Assembly: GCF_001431405.1 (NCBI RefSeq)
Contig: NZ_LDJL01000007.1
Location: 62,001 to 126,000, forward strand
DNA: 64,000 bases
From: Pseudoxanthomonas dokdonensis
GTDB lineage: Bacteria > Pseudomonadota > Gammaproteobacteria > Xanthomonadales > Xanthomonadaceae
Reading direction: 5' to 3'
Below the pieces are notes generated by a model. That model searched no databases. It saw nothing but the letters and a program-made list of their open reading frames with translations, and was not told where the DNA came from. Shown piece by piece: positions 45,329 to 53,732 of the stretch; position 1 is the first letter of the stretch, and each line of letters starts with the position of its first letter. The translations under genes were made by a program, and so were the position numbers.

Positions 45329-45466
45329 GCCGGGCAGGCGCTGGACGCCTGCCCATGCCGTCGGGATGCTGTCAGGTTCGATGATGCCCGGGCAGCGGAT
45401 GCCTGATTACGACACCCCTGGCGGCAGCGCGTCTGCTTACGGCGCGCTCACGGACGACAGCAGCGC

Positions 45467-46120
45467 TTACAGCACGATCGGCGGCTGTCCGCCGACGATG
45501 ACCACGTCGGCCGGACGCCGCGCGAACAGTCCAACGCTGACCACGCCGGGGATCTGGTTCAAGGCCTGTTCCATGCCGACCGGATCGACGATGGACAGAT
45601 TGTGGATGTCCAGGATCCAGTTGCCGTTGTCAGTGGTGACCCCATCGCGCCACACCGGCTGGCCGCCGGTCATCGCCAGGATTTCGCGCGCCACCAGGCT
45701 GCGTGCCATCGGGATCACTTCCACCGGCAACGGAAACCTGCCCAGCACCGGCACCTGTTTGGCCGGGTCGATGATGCAGACGAATTTTTCGCTGGCTTCG
45801 GCGATGATCTTCTCGCGGGTCAGCGCCGCGCCACCGCCCTTGATCAGGCGCTTGTTGCCATCGCATTCGTCGGCGCCGTCGACGTACAGCGACAATTTGC
45901 CGGTAGCGTTGAGATCCAGCACTTCGATGCCGTGCCCGCGCAGCTGCTGGGTACTCTGTTCGGAACTGGACACCGCGCCTTTGATGCGGTCCTTGACCGT
46001 GGCCAGTGCGTCGATGAAAAAGGCCACGGTCGAGCCGGTGCCGACGCCGACAATCATGCCGTCCTCGACGTAATCAATGGCTTTCTCGCCGGCCAGGCGC
46101 TTGGCTTCGTTCTGAGACAT
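45467..46120 (-). CDS. rpiA: ribose-5-phosphate isomerase A
   Basis: Interconverts ribose 5-phosphate and ribulose 5-phosphate in the pentose phosphate pathway. At 217 residues it has the family length. Marks: [47 protein letters not shown] with the catalytic residues, and [11 protein letters not shown] near the end. Upstream on the minus strand comes the EVE gene; a terminator-like hairpin separates them. Confidence 0.97.
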   Translation of the reverse strand: MSQNEAKRLAGEKAIDYVEDGMIVGVGTGSTVAFFIDALATVKDRIKGAVSSSEQSTQQLRGHGIEVLDLNATGKLSLYVDGADECDGNKRLIKGGGAALTREKIIAEASEKFVCIIDPAKQVPVLGRFPLPVEVIPMARSLVAREILAMTGGQPVWRDGVTTDNGNWILDIHNLSIVDPVGMEQALNQIPGVVSVGLFARRPADVVIVGGQPPIVL

Positions 46121-46136
46121 CGGGGTTACCTGCTGG

Positions 46137-46174
46137 AAAAAAAAAAGAGGGTGGGGCGGTGGCTGGACACCGCC
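46137..46174 (-). terminator. rho-independent-like terminator between EVE gene and rpiA
   Basis: On the minus strand a perfect 7-bp stem (GGCGGTG / CACCGCC, 46155-46174) is followed 8 nt later by a run of ten T (46146-46137). It would end the transcript from 5-FCL/EVE before rpiA. The gap between stem and T run is longer than usual. Confidence 0.5.
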
Positions 46175-46205
46175 AACCGACGCGGCGCGCTGGCCGCGAG
46201 GCGGA

Positions 46206-46676
46206 TCATTCGAGCGCCAGCAGCAACTTCCATTGCGCCGCGGTGACCGGCAGCACCGACAGGCGGTTGCCGCGCTGGGTCAGGGCAAAGCCTTCGCCGA
46301 GTGCATCGGCGTGGGCCTTGATTTCGTCCAGCGCGATCGTCCGCGACAGTTTCCTGTCGAAGGCTACATCGACCAGCATCCAGCGTGGTTCCTGCGGGCT
46401 GCTCTTGGGGTCGTAGTAGTCGCTCTTGCGATCGAACTGGGTCGGGTCCGGGTAGGCCTTGCTGGCGACGGTGGCGGTGCCGACGATGCCCGGGACCTTG
46501 CAGTTGGAGTGATAGAACAGGATGCCATCGCCGACCTGCATGCCATCACGCATGAAGTTGCGGGCCTGGTAATTGCGCACCCCGTTCCAGGGTTCGACCT
46601 TGACCTTCTGCAGATCGTCGATCGAAAACGCGTCCGGTTCGGATTTCATCAGCCAATAGCGTTTGCGGGCGGTCAT
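46206..46676 (-). CDS. EVE-domain protein
   Basis: A 156-residue EVE (thymocyte nuclear protein-like) domain. It starts [17 protein letters not shown] and carries [26 protein letters not shown] and the ligand pocket segment [18 protein letters not shown] domains bind modified bases in DNA or RNA. The ATG overlaps the 5-FCL stop by 4 bp. Many gammaproteobacteria keep this pair together. Confidence 0.93.
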   Translation of the reverse strand: MTARKRYWLMKSEPDAFSIDDLQKVKVEPWNGVRNYQARNFMRDGMQVGDGILFYHSNCKVPGIVGTATVASKAYPDPTQFDRKSDYYDPKSSPQEPRWMLVDVAFDRKLSRTIALDEIKAHADALGEGFALTQRGNRLSVLPVTAAQWKLLLALE

Positions 46677-47266
46677 GGTGGTGCGGTTCCGTTCAAAATC
46701 AGGGTGTCGCGCTCGGTACAGATGGCATCGGCTCTGACATCCCACGGCTGCACCGGCAACGCCGGTACCGCCTGGGCGGCGAAGCCGACCCCGACCAGCC
46801 ATGGCGGCGGCGGTTGCGACTGGCGCGATGCGAACGTGCGATCGTACCAGCCGCCGCCCATGCCGAGGCGGTTGCCGGCGGCGTCGAAGCCGACCAGTGG
46901 CATCAGCACCAGGGTCATGTCCCGTGCCGGCAGCGCCGACGACGGCGACACGTCCGGTTCGGGAATGCCGAACTGGTTGGTCACCAGCGGATCGCCCGAG
47001 CGCCACGGCGCAAACCGCAGTTGCTGGTCCTCGTGCAGGACCGGCAGGCAGTACACCAGATCCGCCGGCAACTGGACCTGCAACGCATGCAGGCCAATTT
47101 CGCCCTGCATCGACCAGTAGCCGGCGACATACCCGCGGGAGGGAAAGAACGGCAGTGAAAACACCTGCCGGGCCAGGCCATCGGCAGCAGCGATGCGTTC
47201 GGCGGCGGGCAGGGCCTGGCGGCGCTGGCGCAGCTGGCGACGCAGCGCGTCGCGATCCGGAGTCAT
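46673..47266 (-). CDS. ygfA: 5-formyltetrahydrofolate cyclo-ligase
   Basis: Converts 5-formyl-THF to 5,10-methenyl-THF with ATP. About 197 residues from ATG 47266 (a TTG at 47305 would add 13). Family marks: LRRQLRQRRQALP, WSMQGEIGLHAL, the Mg-ATP region GFDAAGNRLGMGGGWYDRTFA. In many gammaproteobacteria this gene follows zapA and 6S RNA; here a cupin gene and REP array 4 separate it from 6S RNA. Overlaps the EVE gene by 4 bp. Confidence 0.93.
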   Translation of the reverse strand: MTPDRDALRRQLRQRRQALPAAERIAAADGLARQVFSLPFFPSRGYVAGYWSMQGEIGLHALQVQLPADLVYCLPVLHEDQQLRFAPWRSGDPLVTNQFGIPEPDVSPSSALPARDMTLVLMPLVGFDAAGNRLGMGGGWYDRTFASRQSQPPPPWLVGVGFAAQAVPALPVQPWDVRADAICTERDTLILNGTAPP

Positions 47267-47481
47267 GGGGCGGGCATCCGCGGGGCAAGGGAAGTCATCG
47301 GTCAATTCTAGAGGGTCAGGCGGTCTTTGGTCAGGCGCGGTCTGACCGACAGCTGCCAGGCAACGCGCGCCTCTGTGGCGTGGACGCCGGCGCGGCCAAC
47401 CGCACTCTTTGTTAATTGACCGGTTTCACCGGCGATTGCTAGAACCGGGGTATCAGATTTTTCATCGCTCGAGGACCAATC

Positions 47482-47925
47482 ATGCCGATCAAACCGATGA
47501 TGCTCGCACCGTGCTTGCTGGCACTGGCCATGCCAGCGCTGGCGGTGCAGAAGATGGAGTGTGCAGCCGGCCAGGAGGGCGATGGCGGCTGGCAGCATCC
47601 GACCAAGGCGGTCGGAGAACACCCGGCGGTCATTCTCGGCGAGGTCGACCTGGGCCAGGAGAGCATCCAGCAGCCCGGCTATTTCCTGCGCATGCGCACG
47701 GTCACTGTCGAACCCGGTGGCGTGATCCCGTACCACTCGCATGGCAAACGCCCCGGGATATTTTTCATGAAGCACGGACAGATCAAGATCTACGTGGACG
47801 GTTGCAAGATGCCGCTGGTACTGAACGAAGGCGACAGCGTGGTCGAAGACCACCGGATCAAGCATTTCGCCCGCAACGAAACTGACGATGTCGCGATCCT
47901 GCTGGTGGCGGACATCCACCAGTAA
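47482..47925 (+). CDS. exported cupin-domain protein
   Basis: A 147-residue protein with a signal peptide (MPIKPMMLAPCLLALAMPALA) and a cupin barrel. The metal-binding His pattern is visible in PYHSHGKRPGIFFMKHGQIKIYV, and the second motif ends HRIKHFARNETDD. Periplasmic location is expected. Function unknown. It lies on the opposite strand to its neighbours, between 5-FCL and 6S RNA, and may be a later insertion in that conserved gene order. Confidence 0.87.
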   Translation: MPIKPMMLAPCLLALAMPALAVQKMECAAGQEGDGGWQHPTKAVGEHPAVILGEVDLGQESIQQPGYFLRMRTVTVEPGGVIPYHSHGKRPGIFFMKHGQIKIYVDGCKMPLVLNEGDSVVEDHRIKHFARNETDDVAILLVADIHQ

Positions 47926-47967
47926 CGGCGCTGCGGCTCAGGCGTATGGATTACACATCCCCATCTT

Positions 47968-48357
47968 GTAGAGCGGAGCTTGCTCCGCTGCCTTTTCTCC
48001 GGACATTCGCATACGTCTTGTAGAGCGGAGCCTGCTCCGCTGCCCTTTCTCCGGACATTCGCATACGTCTTGTAGAGCGGAGCTCGCTCCGCTGCCCTTT
48101 CTCCGGACATTCGCATACGTCTTGTAGAGCGGAGCTCGCTCCGCTGCCCTTAGTCTCCGGACATTCGCATACGTCTTGTAGAGCGGAGCTTGCTCCGCTG
48201 CCCTTTCTCCGGACATCGCATACGTCTTGTAGGGCGGAGCCTGCTCCGCTGCCTTTTCTCCGGACATTCGCAGCGGAGCAAGCTCTGCTCTACGGTGTGC
48301 GATGTCGATAAGTCCGGCTGGGCGATGGGTGCTTCAGCGGAGCAAGCTCCGCTCTAC
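47968..48357. repeat. REP array 4: six 52-bp direct units and two inverted elements
   Basis: Direct GTAG units start at 47968, 48020, 48072, 48124, 48178 and 48229, with a 51-54 bp period and a shared spacer (TCTCCGGACATTCGCATACGTC). Two inverted elements end at about 48294 and 48357. The array fills the gap between the cupin gene and the 3' end of 6S RNA, stopping about 35 bp short of it. Confidence 0.93.
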
Positions 48358-48392
48358 GTGGGCGGGTCGAAGAATCCACGCAGGAAAAAATA

Positions 48393-48577
48393 CGTCCTCC
48401 GCCATGGCGATGCTCGCGAAACGACCTTGAACCCGGGGTTCAAGTGGGAAGGCTTGGAGGCCATCGGGCTTTCCGCTCAAGGCAGACATGCACTCCCGGC
48501 TTCGGTTGCCTCCCCGCGGTCGCAATTAAGGGACAAGGCGAATGTTTGCGCGCGCTGTCGGACACAGCAGAGGACGC
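48393..48577 (-). ncRNA. ssrS: 6S RNA
   Basis: A roughly 185-nt RNA that mimics an open promoter and binds sigma70 RNA polymerase. The 5' part (CGTCCTCTGC, 48577 downwards) pairs with the 3' part (GGCGGAGGACG) to form the closing stem. Near the 3' end lies the palindromic hairpin CTTGAACCCCGGGTTCAAG, very like the CTTGAACC-AAGGGTTCAAG hairpin of E. coli 6S RNA. It is in the conserved location between zapA and 5-FCL and on their strand. A T-rich stretch (TATTTTTTCC) follows the 3' end. End points are good to a few nucleotides. Confidence 0.88.
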
Positions 48578-48583
48578 AGCGAC

Positions 48584-48589
48584 AGTATA
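48584..48589 (-). promoter_or_regulatory. -10 element of the 6S RNA promoter
   Basis: TATACT on the minus strand, 7 nt before the inferred 6S RNA start. No good -35 is seen 17 bp upstream (CTGCGC). Confidence 0.6.
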
Positions 48590-48717
48590 GCGGCAGGGCC
48601 CCCGATGCGCAGCCCGTTTGTCGGCCGATTTTCACTGCGATTCAGTTGCATCACGGTGCTGTCAGTGGCCACCGCGCTGGCGCGGCCCAGCCGGCCCGTT
48701 GCCGATGCCCGGATGAC

Positions 48718-49014
48718 TCAGGCCGGCGTATCCAGCAGGTGGTCGAGCTTGCGGTTGAGTTCGGCCAGGGTGCGCGCCATTTCGCGTTCGCGGGCGAAGC
48801 CTTCATCGCGCAGCTGCTGCAGTTCGTGGGCCAGGTTGAGCGCGGCCAGCACGGCGACGCGATCAATGGCGGCCATCTTGTTGCCCCCGCGCACCTCGTG
48901 CATCTTGTTGTCCAGCAGTTTGGCCGCGGCCATCAGGCTGCTGCGCTCGCTGGGCTCGACGCCGACGGTGTATTCGCGGTCGAAGATATGGACGCTGACC
49001 GGCTCGTTGCTCAC
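48718..49014 (-). CDS. zapA: cell division protein ZapA
   Basis: A 98-residue FtsZ-bundling protein of the divisome. VSVHIFDREYTVGVEPSERSSLMAAAKLLDNKM is the N-terminal ZapA fold and MAAIDRVAVLAALNLAHELQQL starts the C-terminal coiled coil. Translation begins at GTG 49014, overlapping the stop of the coiled-coil gene at 49011 by 4 bp, so the two are coupled. Upstream of 6S RNA as in E. coli. Confidence 0.95.
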   Translation of the reverse strand: MSNEPVSVHIFDREYTVGVEPSERSSLMAAAKLLDNKMHEVRGGNKMAAIDRVAVLAALNLAHELQQLRDEGFAREREMARTLAELNRKLDHLLDTPA

Positions 49015-49232
49015 GTGTGCTGCTCCAGGGATTTGAGGCGGGTGATCATGGCTTCCACCCGTGATCGGGCCTGCTCATTCTTGGCCAGCAGCTGTGAACG
49101 TTCGCCCATCAGCTGTTCCTGCTGGTGGCGCAGGCTGCGGTTCTCCTCGCTGAGTCGATGGCAGCGGTCGGCCAGCTCCTGGATGCGCGAGGACAGGCGT
49201 TGCAGTTGGTCGCTGAAGTCGGGGCTGTCCAT
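49011..49232 (-). CDS. TIGR02449-family coiled-coil protein
   Basis: A 73-residue protein made of one coiled coil (LQRLSSRIQELADRCHRLSEENRSLRHQQEQLMGERSQLLAKNEQARSRVEAMI shown in heptad-like spacing). It matches the small family TIGR02449, always next to zapA. Its role is unknown but its place suggests cell division, by analogy with ZapB. ATG 49232 is preferred; the frame is open to 49256. Confidence 0.83.
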   Translation of the reverse strand: MDSPDFSDQLQRLSSRIQELADRCHRLSEENRSLRHQQEQLMGERSQLLAKNEQARSRVEAMITRLKSLEQHT

Positions 49233-49298
49233 GGCACGCACGATAGGCACGAGCATGGCAGGTGGTCAAGCACCGCGGCTGTCGACGGCCGTGGCCGC

Positions 49299-51620
49299 TC
49301 AGCTCACCGCGTGCACGCCGGCCGATTGCGGGTAGTAGTCACGGATGAAGCGCAGGCACTGATCGGCCGACAGCGCCTGTGACACCCAGTGGCCCTGGAC
49401 CTCGTCGCAGCCATGGCTGCGCAGGAACTCGTACTGGTCGAAGGTCTCCACGCCCTCGGCGATGACCTTCAGCGCTAGCGACTGGGCCATGGTGATGATG
49501 GTGCTGGTGATGGCCTCGTCGTCGCGGTCGTGGGTCAGATCGCTGATGAATTCGCGATCGATCTTCAGGGTCGTCAGCGGCAGCCGCTTGAGGTAGGCCA
49601 GCGATGAATAGCCGGTGCCGAAATCATCGATCGCCAGCCAGACGCCGAGCCGGCGGCAGGCGCGCAGGGTGTCCGCGTTCTGTTCCGGGTCGGTCATGAT
49701 CACGCTTTCGGTCAACTCGATTTCCAGGCAGTCGGCCGGCACCCCGCTTTCGGCAAGCGCGCGTTCGACCACCTGCGACAGGTCACCGTGCTGCAGTTGC
49801 GCCGCCGACACGTTGACCGCCACCACCAGATGCTGCATGCCGGCGTCGCGCCATTGCCGCAGCGTGCGGCAGGCTTCCTGCATGGCCCAGGTGCCGATGT
49901 CCAGGATCAACCCCGACTCTTCGGCCAGCGGGATGAACTGGGCCGGCGAGACCATGCCGAACTCCAGGCTTTCCCAGCGCATCAGCGCCTCGACCCCGGT
50001 GATGCGCTGGCGGCTGATCGAGAACCGTGGCTGGAACACCAGCGACAACTCGTTGCGCTCCAGCGCCCGTCGCAGCGCGCTGGCCAGCACCGCGCGATGG
50101 CGGTTCTTCTCGTCCATCGACTCCGAATACACCTGGTAGGTGTGCCGGCCCATCGCCTTGGCCTGGTACATGGCGGTGTCGGCATGCTTCAGCAGGTCCG
50201 CCGGCGATTGTCCGTGATCCGGGTACAGGCTGATGCCGATCGACGGCGATACCGACAGTTCCAGTCGTTCGTCGAAACTCAACGGCAGCCGGAAAGCACG
50301 GATCAGATCCATCGCGAACTGTTCGGCATCGGCCTGCGAGCTGATGTCTTCCAGTACCACGGTGAACTCATCGCCGCTCAGGCGCGCGACGGTGTGGCGC
50401 GGGCCCACCGTCTGCTGCACGCGCGATGCCGCCGCGCGCAGGATGCGGTCGCCGGTGGCATGGCCCAGTGAATCGTTGATGTCCTTGAACCGGTCCAGGT
50501 CCAGGAACAGCACCGCCACGTAGCCCCCCTCGCGGCGGGCGCGGACGATCGCGCGCGAGAGCCGCTCGGACAGCAGCGACCGGTTGGGCAGGCTGGTCAG
50601 GGTGTCGTAGTTGGCCAGGTAGCGCAGTTCCTGTTCGGCGCGCTTCTGCTCGGTGATGTCGGTCAGCACCTGCACGTAGAGGTGCCGCTGGTCGTCCTCG
50701 GCGATGCGGTTGGTCTCGATCCGGCACAGGATCTCCTCGCCATCGCGGCGCACCTTCCAGACTTCGCCTGACCAGCGTCCGGCGTGTTCCAGTTCTTCGC
50801 GCATGCGCTGGAAAAACGCATCGTCGTGCTGCGAGCTGTCGAGCATGTGCACCGACTGGCCGATGACCTGGCTGGCTTCGAAGCCGGTCATGCGGGTGAA
50901 GGCGGGGTTGATGGTGACGAAATGCTGGTGGGCATCGAGCACCGCCACCGCTTCGTTCATGCTGCGCATGACTTCGCCGGTGATGCGCTGCTCATGGCGC
51001 GCATTGCGACTGGCGCTGATGTCGCGGGCGGTGCCGGCCAGGCGGATCGGCTGGCCGTGGTCGTCACGCTGGACCACCCGTCCGTGTGCCTCGATCCAGG
51101 TCCATTGGCCATCGTTGCGCAGATCCATGCGGTGCTCGGAGCGGAACATCGGCGCCTCGCCATCGAGATGCTCGCGCAAGCGCTGCATCACCCGCGGCAG
51201 GTCATCGGGATGGATGGTCGGCACCTCGCCGTCACGGGCGATGATACGGGTATGCAGGCCGGCAGCCGCCGCGGCGATCGGCGGCGCCGGTTCGGTTGCG
51301 CCGCTGGCGGGCGCCGGCAGGTCGCCGATATACAGATGCCTGATCCGGCGCTGGCGCAGGTCGTAATCCCAGAACCGCTCGCCGCTGGCCCACAGCGCCG
51401 AATTCAGGCGCGACATGTCGTCCACCGCCTCGGCCCGGTCGAACGGCGGCGATGTGCCGAGCCGGTCGCGACGCGTCCGCCGCTGCTCGCGCAACAGGTA
51501 CCCGATCACCGCCACCAGCACGGCCATCGCCAGCAGCATGACGGCCACCCGGCCGCCGGCGGGTTCGGCGACAGCGACAGCGAAAACGGCGGGAAACATG
51601 CTCACGGCCATCAAGGACAA
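49299..51620 (-). CDS. PAS-GGDEF-EAL protein (c-di-GMP metabolism)
   Basis: A 773-residue protein. One N-terminal hydrophobic segment (about 25-42), two PAS regions (about 80-200 and 215-335), a GGDEF domain (about 340-505) and an EAL domain (about 520-765). The cyclase motif reads SGDEF rather than GGDEF, a variant that is often still active; there is no RxxD inhibitory site five residues before it (it reads HTVARL). EAL is intact in GVEALMRW, with DDFGTGYSSL and EGVET motifs of active phosphodiesterases. Probably an inner-membrane-tethered enzyme. It faces UPF0149/pepP across a divergent gap. Confidence 0.92.
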   Translation of the reverse strand: MSLMAVSMFPAVFAVAVAEPAGGRVAVMLLAMAVLVAVIGYLLREQRRTRRDRLGTSPPFDRAEAVDDMSRLNSALWASGERFWDYDLRQRRIRHLYIGDLPAPASGATEPAPPIAAAAAGLHTRIIARDGEVPTIHPDDLPRVMQRLREHLDGEAPMFRSEHRMDLRNDGQWTWIEAHGRVVQRDDHGQPIRLAGTARDISASRNARHEQRITGEVMRSMNEAVAVLDAHQHFVTINPAFTRMTGFEASQVIGQSVHMLDSSQHDDAFFQRMREELEHAGRWSGEVWKVRRDGEEILCRIETNRIAEDDQRHLYVQVLTDITEQKRAEQELRYLANYDTLTSLPNRSLLSERLSRAIVRARREGGYVAVLFLDLDRFKDINDSLGHATGDRILRAAASRVQQTVGPRHTVARLSGDEFTVVLEDISSQADAEQFAMDLIRAFRLPLSFDERLELSVSPSIGISLYPDHGQSPADLLKHADTAMYQAKAMGRHTYQVYSESMDEKNRHRAVLASALRRALERNELSLVFQPRFSISRQRITGVEALMRWESLEFGMVSPAQFIPLAEESGLILDIGTWAMQEACRTLRQWRDAGMQHLVVAVNVSAAQLQHGDLSQVVERALAESGVPADCLEIELTESVIMTDPEQNADTLRACRRLGVWLAIDDFGTGYSSLAYLKRLPLTTLKIDREFISDLTHDRDDEAITSTIITMAQSLALKVIAEGVETFDQYEFLRSHGCDEVQGHWVSQALSADQCLRFIRDYYPQSAGVHAVS

Positions 51621-51744
51621 GACTTGCGAGCCAAGGGATGACGACGAGTGTAGACACGCCGGCAGCGCCAGAACAAGCGGCCAGGCGGGGATTCATTGCT
51701 ACACTTCCACATTGTCCGGCTTCCCCCACGGAACGCGTTTGACC

Positions 51745-52293
51745 ATGTCCGATATGCCCTCTATCGAAGAAATCTCGCTGGCCTCCGAGCAGTTGGGACT
51801 GGCCACCGATGCGTCCGAACTGCACGGTGCGCTGTGCGGCTGGCTGGCCGGTGGCGGCCTGGACACCGCCGCCTGGCCGGCCAAGGTGCTGGCCGACGAC
51901 GTGCTGCAGACACCGGCGGCGGACAGTCCGCTCGACCGCCTGCGCCAGATCAGCGCGCAGCAGTTGGAAGACCGCGGCTTTGCTTTCGAACTGTTGCTGC
52001 CGGATGCCTCCGAATCGCTGTCGGACCGCGCCCAGGCGCTGTTTGCCTGGTGCCGGGGTTTCCTCGGTGGCTTCGGACTGGCCGCCGGCTCGGCACCGGC
52101 GTTGTCGGAGGAAGGCAATGAAGCGCTGCAGGATCTCGCGCGCCTGGCCCAGGCCGATCCCGACAGCGGCGACGGCGATGGCGAGGAAGAAGAAGACGCG
52201 CTGGCCGAAATCGAGGAATTCGTGCGCGTGGCGACCTTGCTGCTGCATGGCGACTGCGTGATGGCGCCCAGGCACCGCCAGAGCCTGAACTGA
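51745..52293 (+). CDS. UPF0149 family protein (YgfB-like)
   Basis: A 182-residue helical protein of the YgfB/UPF0149 family: LGLATDASELHGALCGWLAGGG at the start and FAWCRGFLGGFGLAAG in the middle are its conserved segments. The tail is acidic (DGDGEEEEDALAEIEEF). In E. coli the gene precedes pepP, as here, with the TGA of this gene overlapping the ATG of pepP (TGATG). Function is not settled; a metal-binding or regulatory role has been proposed for relatives. Confidence 0.93.
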   Translation: MSDMPSIEEISLASEQLGLATDASELHGALCGWLAGGGLDTAAWPAKVLADDVLQTPAADSPLDRLRQISAQQLEDRGFAFELLLPDASESLSDRAQALFAWCRGFLGGFGLAAGSAPALSEEGNEALQDLARLAQADPDSGDGDGEEEEDALAEIEEFVRVATLLLHGDCVMAPRHRQSLN

Positions 52294-53615
52294 TGAAGGC
52301 GTGGACCGGCATCGCGGCGGGCGAGTTCGCACGCAGGCGCAAGCAACTGATGCGGATGGCCGGACCCAACGCCATCCTGATCCTGCCGGCGGCGCCGGAG
52401 CGCGTGCGCAGCCACGATACCTTCCACCCGTATCGCCAGGACTCCGATTTCTGGTACCTCAGCGGCTTCAACGAGCCCGAAGCGGTGCTGGTGCTGGTGC
52501 CGGGCCGCAAGCACGGCGAGGTCATCCTGTTCTGCCGCGAGCGCGATCCGCAGCGTGAGCGCTGGGATGGTCCGCGTGCCGGCCAGGAAGGCGCGGTCGA
52601 GGTATATGGCGCCGACGATGCCTATCCGATCGAGGACGTCGACGACATCCTGCCGGGCCTGCTGGAAGGACGCTCGCGGGTCTATTACCACTTTGGCCGC
52701 GACGCCGATTTCGATCTCAAGCTGATTGGCTGGCTGCGCCACGTGCGCGGCCAGGTGCGGATGGGCGCGCAGCCGCCGCATGAGTTCCTCGAGCTGGGCC
52801 ACCTGCTGCACGAACTGCGGCTGTTCAAGTCGAAGGCCGAGCTGGCGCTGATGCAGCAGGCCGCCGACATCAGCGTGCTGGCGCACCAGGCGGCGATGCG
52901 TGCCGCGCGCCCGGGCATCCGCGAATACGAATTGCAGGCGCAGCTGGAATGCGTGTTCCGCAGCCACGACGGCTGGCCGGCCTACAACAGCATCGTCGGT
53001 GCCGGCAGCAATGCCTGCGTACTGCATTACCGGGCCAACAATGCCGTCGCCCGCGATGGCGAGCTGGTACTGGTGGATGCGGGGGTGGAGTATCGCGGCT
53101 ACGCCAGTGACATTACCCGCACATTCCCGGTCAACGGTCGTTTCAGCAAGGCGCAACGCGCGCTGCATGATCTGGTCGGCAAGGCGCAGGCGGCCGCGCT
53201 GCAACAAGCCAGACCGGGAGTGGCCTACGAAGCCGGCCACGAAGCAGCGGTGGCCACGCTTACCGAAGGCCTGCTGCAACTGGGCCTGCTGAAGGGCAAG
53301 CTGGAAAAGAACATTGCCGATGGCGAATACCGGCGCTTCTACCAGCACAAGACCGGGCACTGGATCGGTCTGGATGTGCACGACGTCGGCGAATACCGGC
53401 TCGGTGGTGAGTCACGGCTGCTGGAGCCGGGCATGGTGTTCACCATCGAACCAGGTCTGTACATCGCCGCCGACGACACCCGTGTTGCGGCGCAGTGGCG
53501 CGGCATCGGCATCCGTACCGAGGATGATGTGGTCATCACCGAAGACGGTCACCGGGTACTGACCGATGCGCTGGCCCGCAGCGCCGACGAGATAGAAGCG
53601 TTGATGGCGGCATAG
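52293..53615 (+). CDS. pepP: Xaa-Pro aminopeptidase
   Basis: A 440-residue M24B metallopeptidase that removes N-terminal residues before proline; E. coli PepP has 441. N-terminal half: IAAGEFARRRKQLMRM and PYRQDSDFWYLSGF. Catalytic half: metal ligands in VDAGVEYRGYASDITRTFP, HGIG-like TGHWIGLDVHDVGEY, FTIEPGLYI and GIRTEDDVVI. Coupled to the UPF0149 gene. In E. coli ubiH follows; here a second M24 peptidase lies convergent downstream. Confidence 0.95.
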   Translation: MKAWTGIAAGEFARRRKQLMRMAGPNAILILPAAPERVRSHDTFHPYRQDSDFWYLSGFNEPEAVLVLVPGRKHGEVILFCRERDPQRERWDGPRAGQEGAVEVYGADDAYPIEDVDDILPGLLEGRSRVYYHFGRDADFDLKLIGWLRHVRGQVRMGAQPPHEFLELGHLLHELRLFKSKAELALMQQAADISVLAHQAAMRAARPGIREYELQAQLECVFRSHDGWPAYNSIVGAGSNACVLHYRANNAVARDGELVLVDAGVEYRGYASDITRTFPVNGRFSKAQRALHDLVGKAQAAALQQARPGVAYEAGHEAAVATLTEGLLQLGLLKGKLEKNIADGEYRRFYQHKTGHWIGLDVHDVGEYRLGGESRLLEPGMVFTIEPGLYIAADDTRVAAQWRGIGIRTEDDVVITEDGHRVLTDALARSADEIEALMAA

Positions 53616-53732
53616 CACCGCTTCAACACTGGCGCTGGCTGCCGTGCGTGTCAGCAGCGCCTGGCCTGGCTTGGCCCTCGGCTGTCGCGGCAAAAGCCCT
53701 CCATGCCAATCGCAGAAGGCTCGTAGTCGCTA

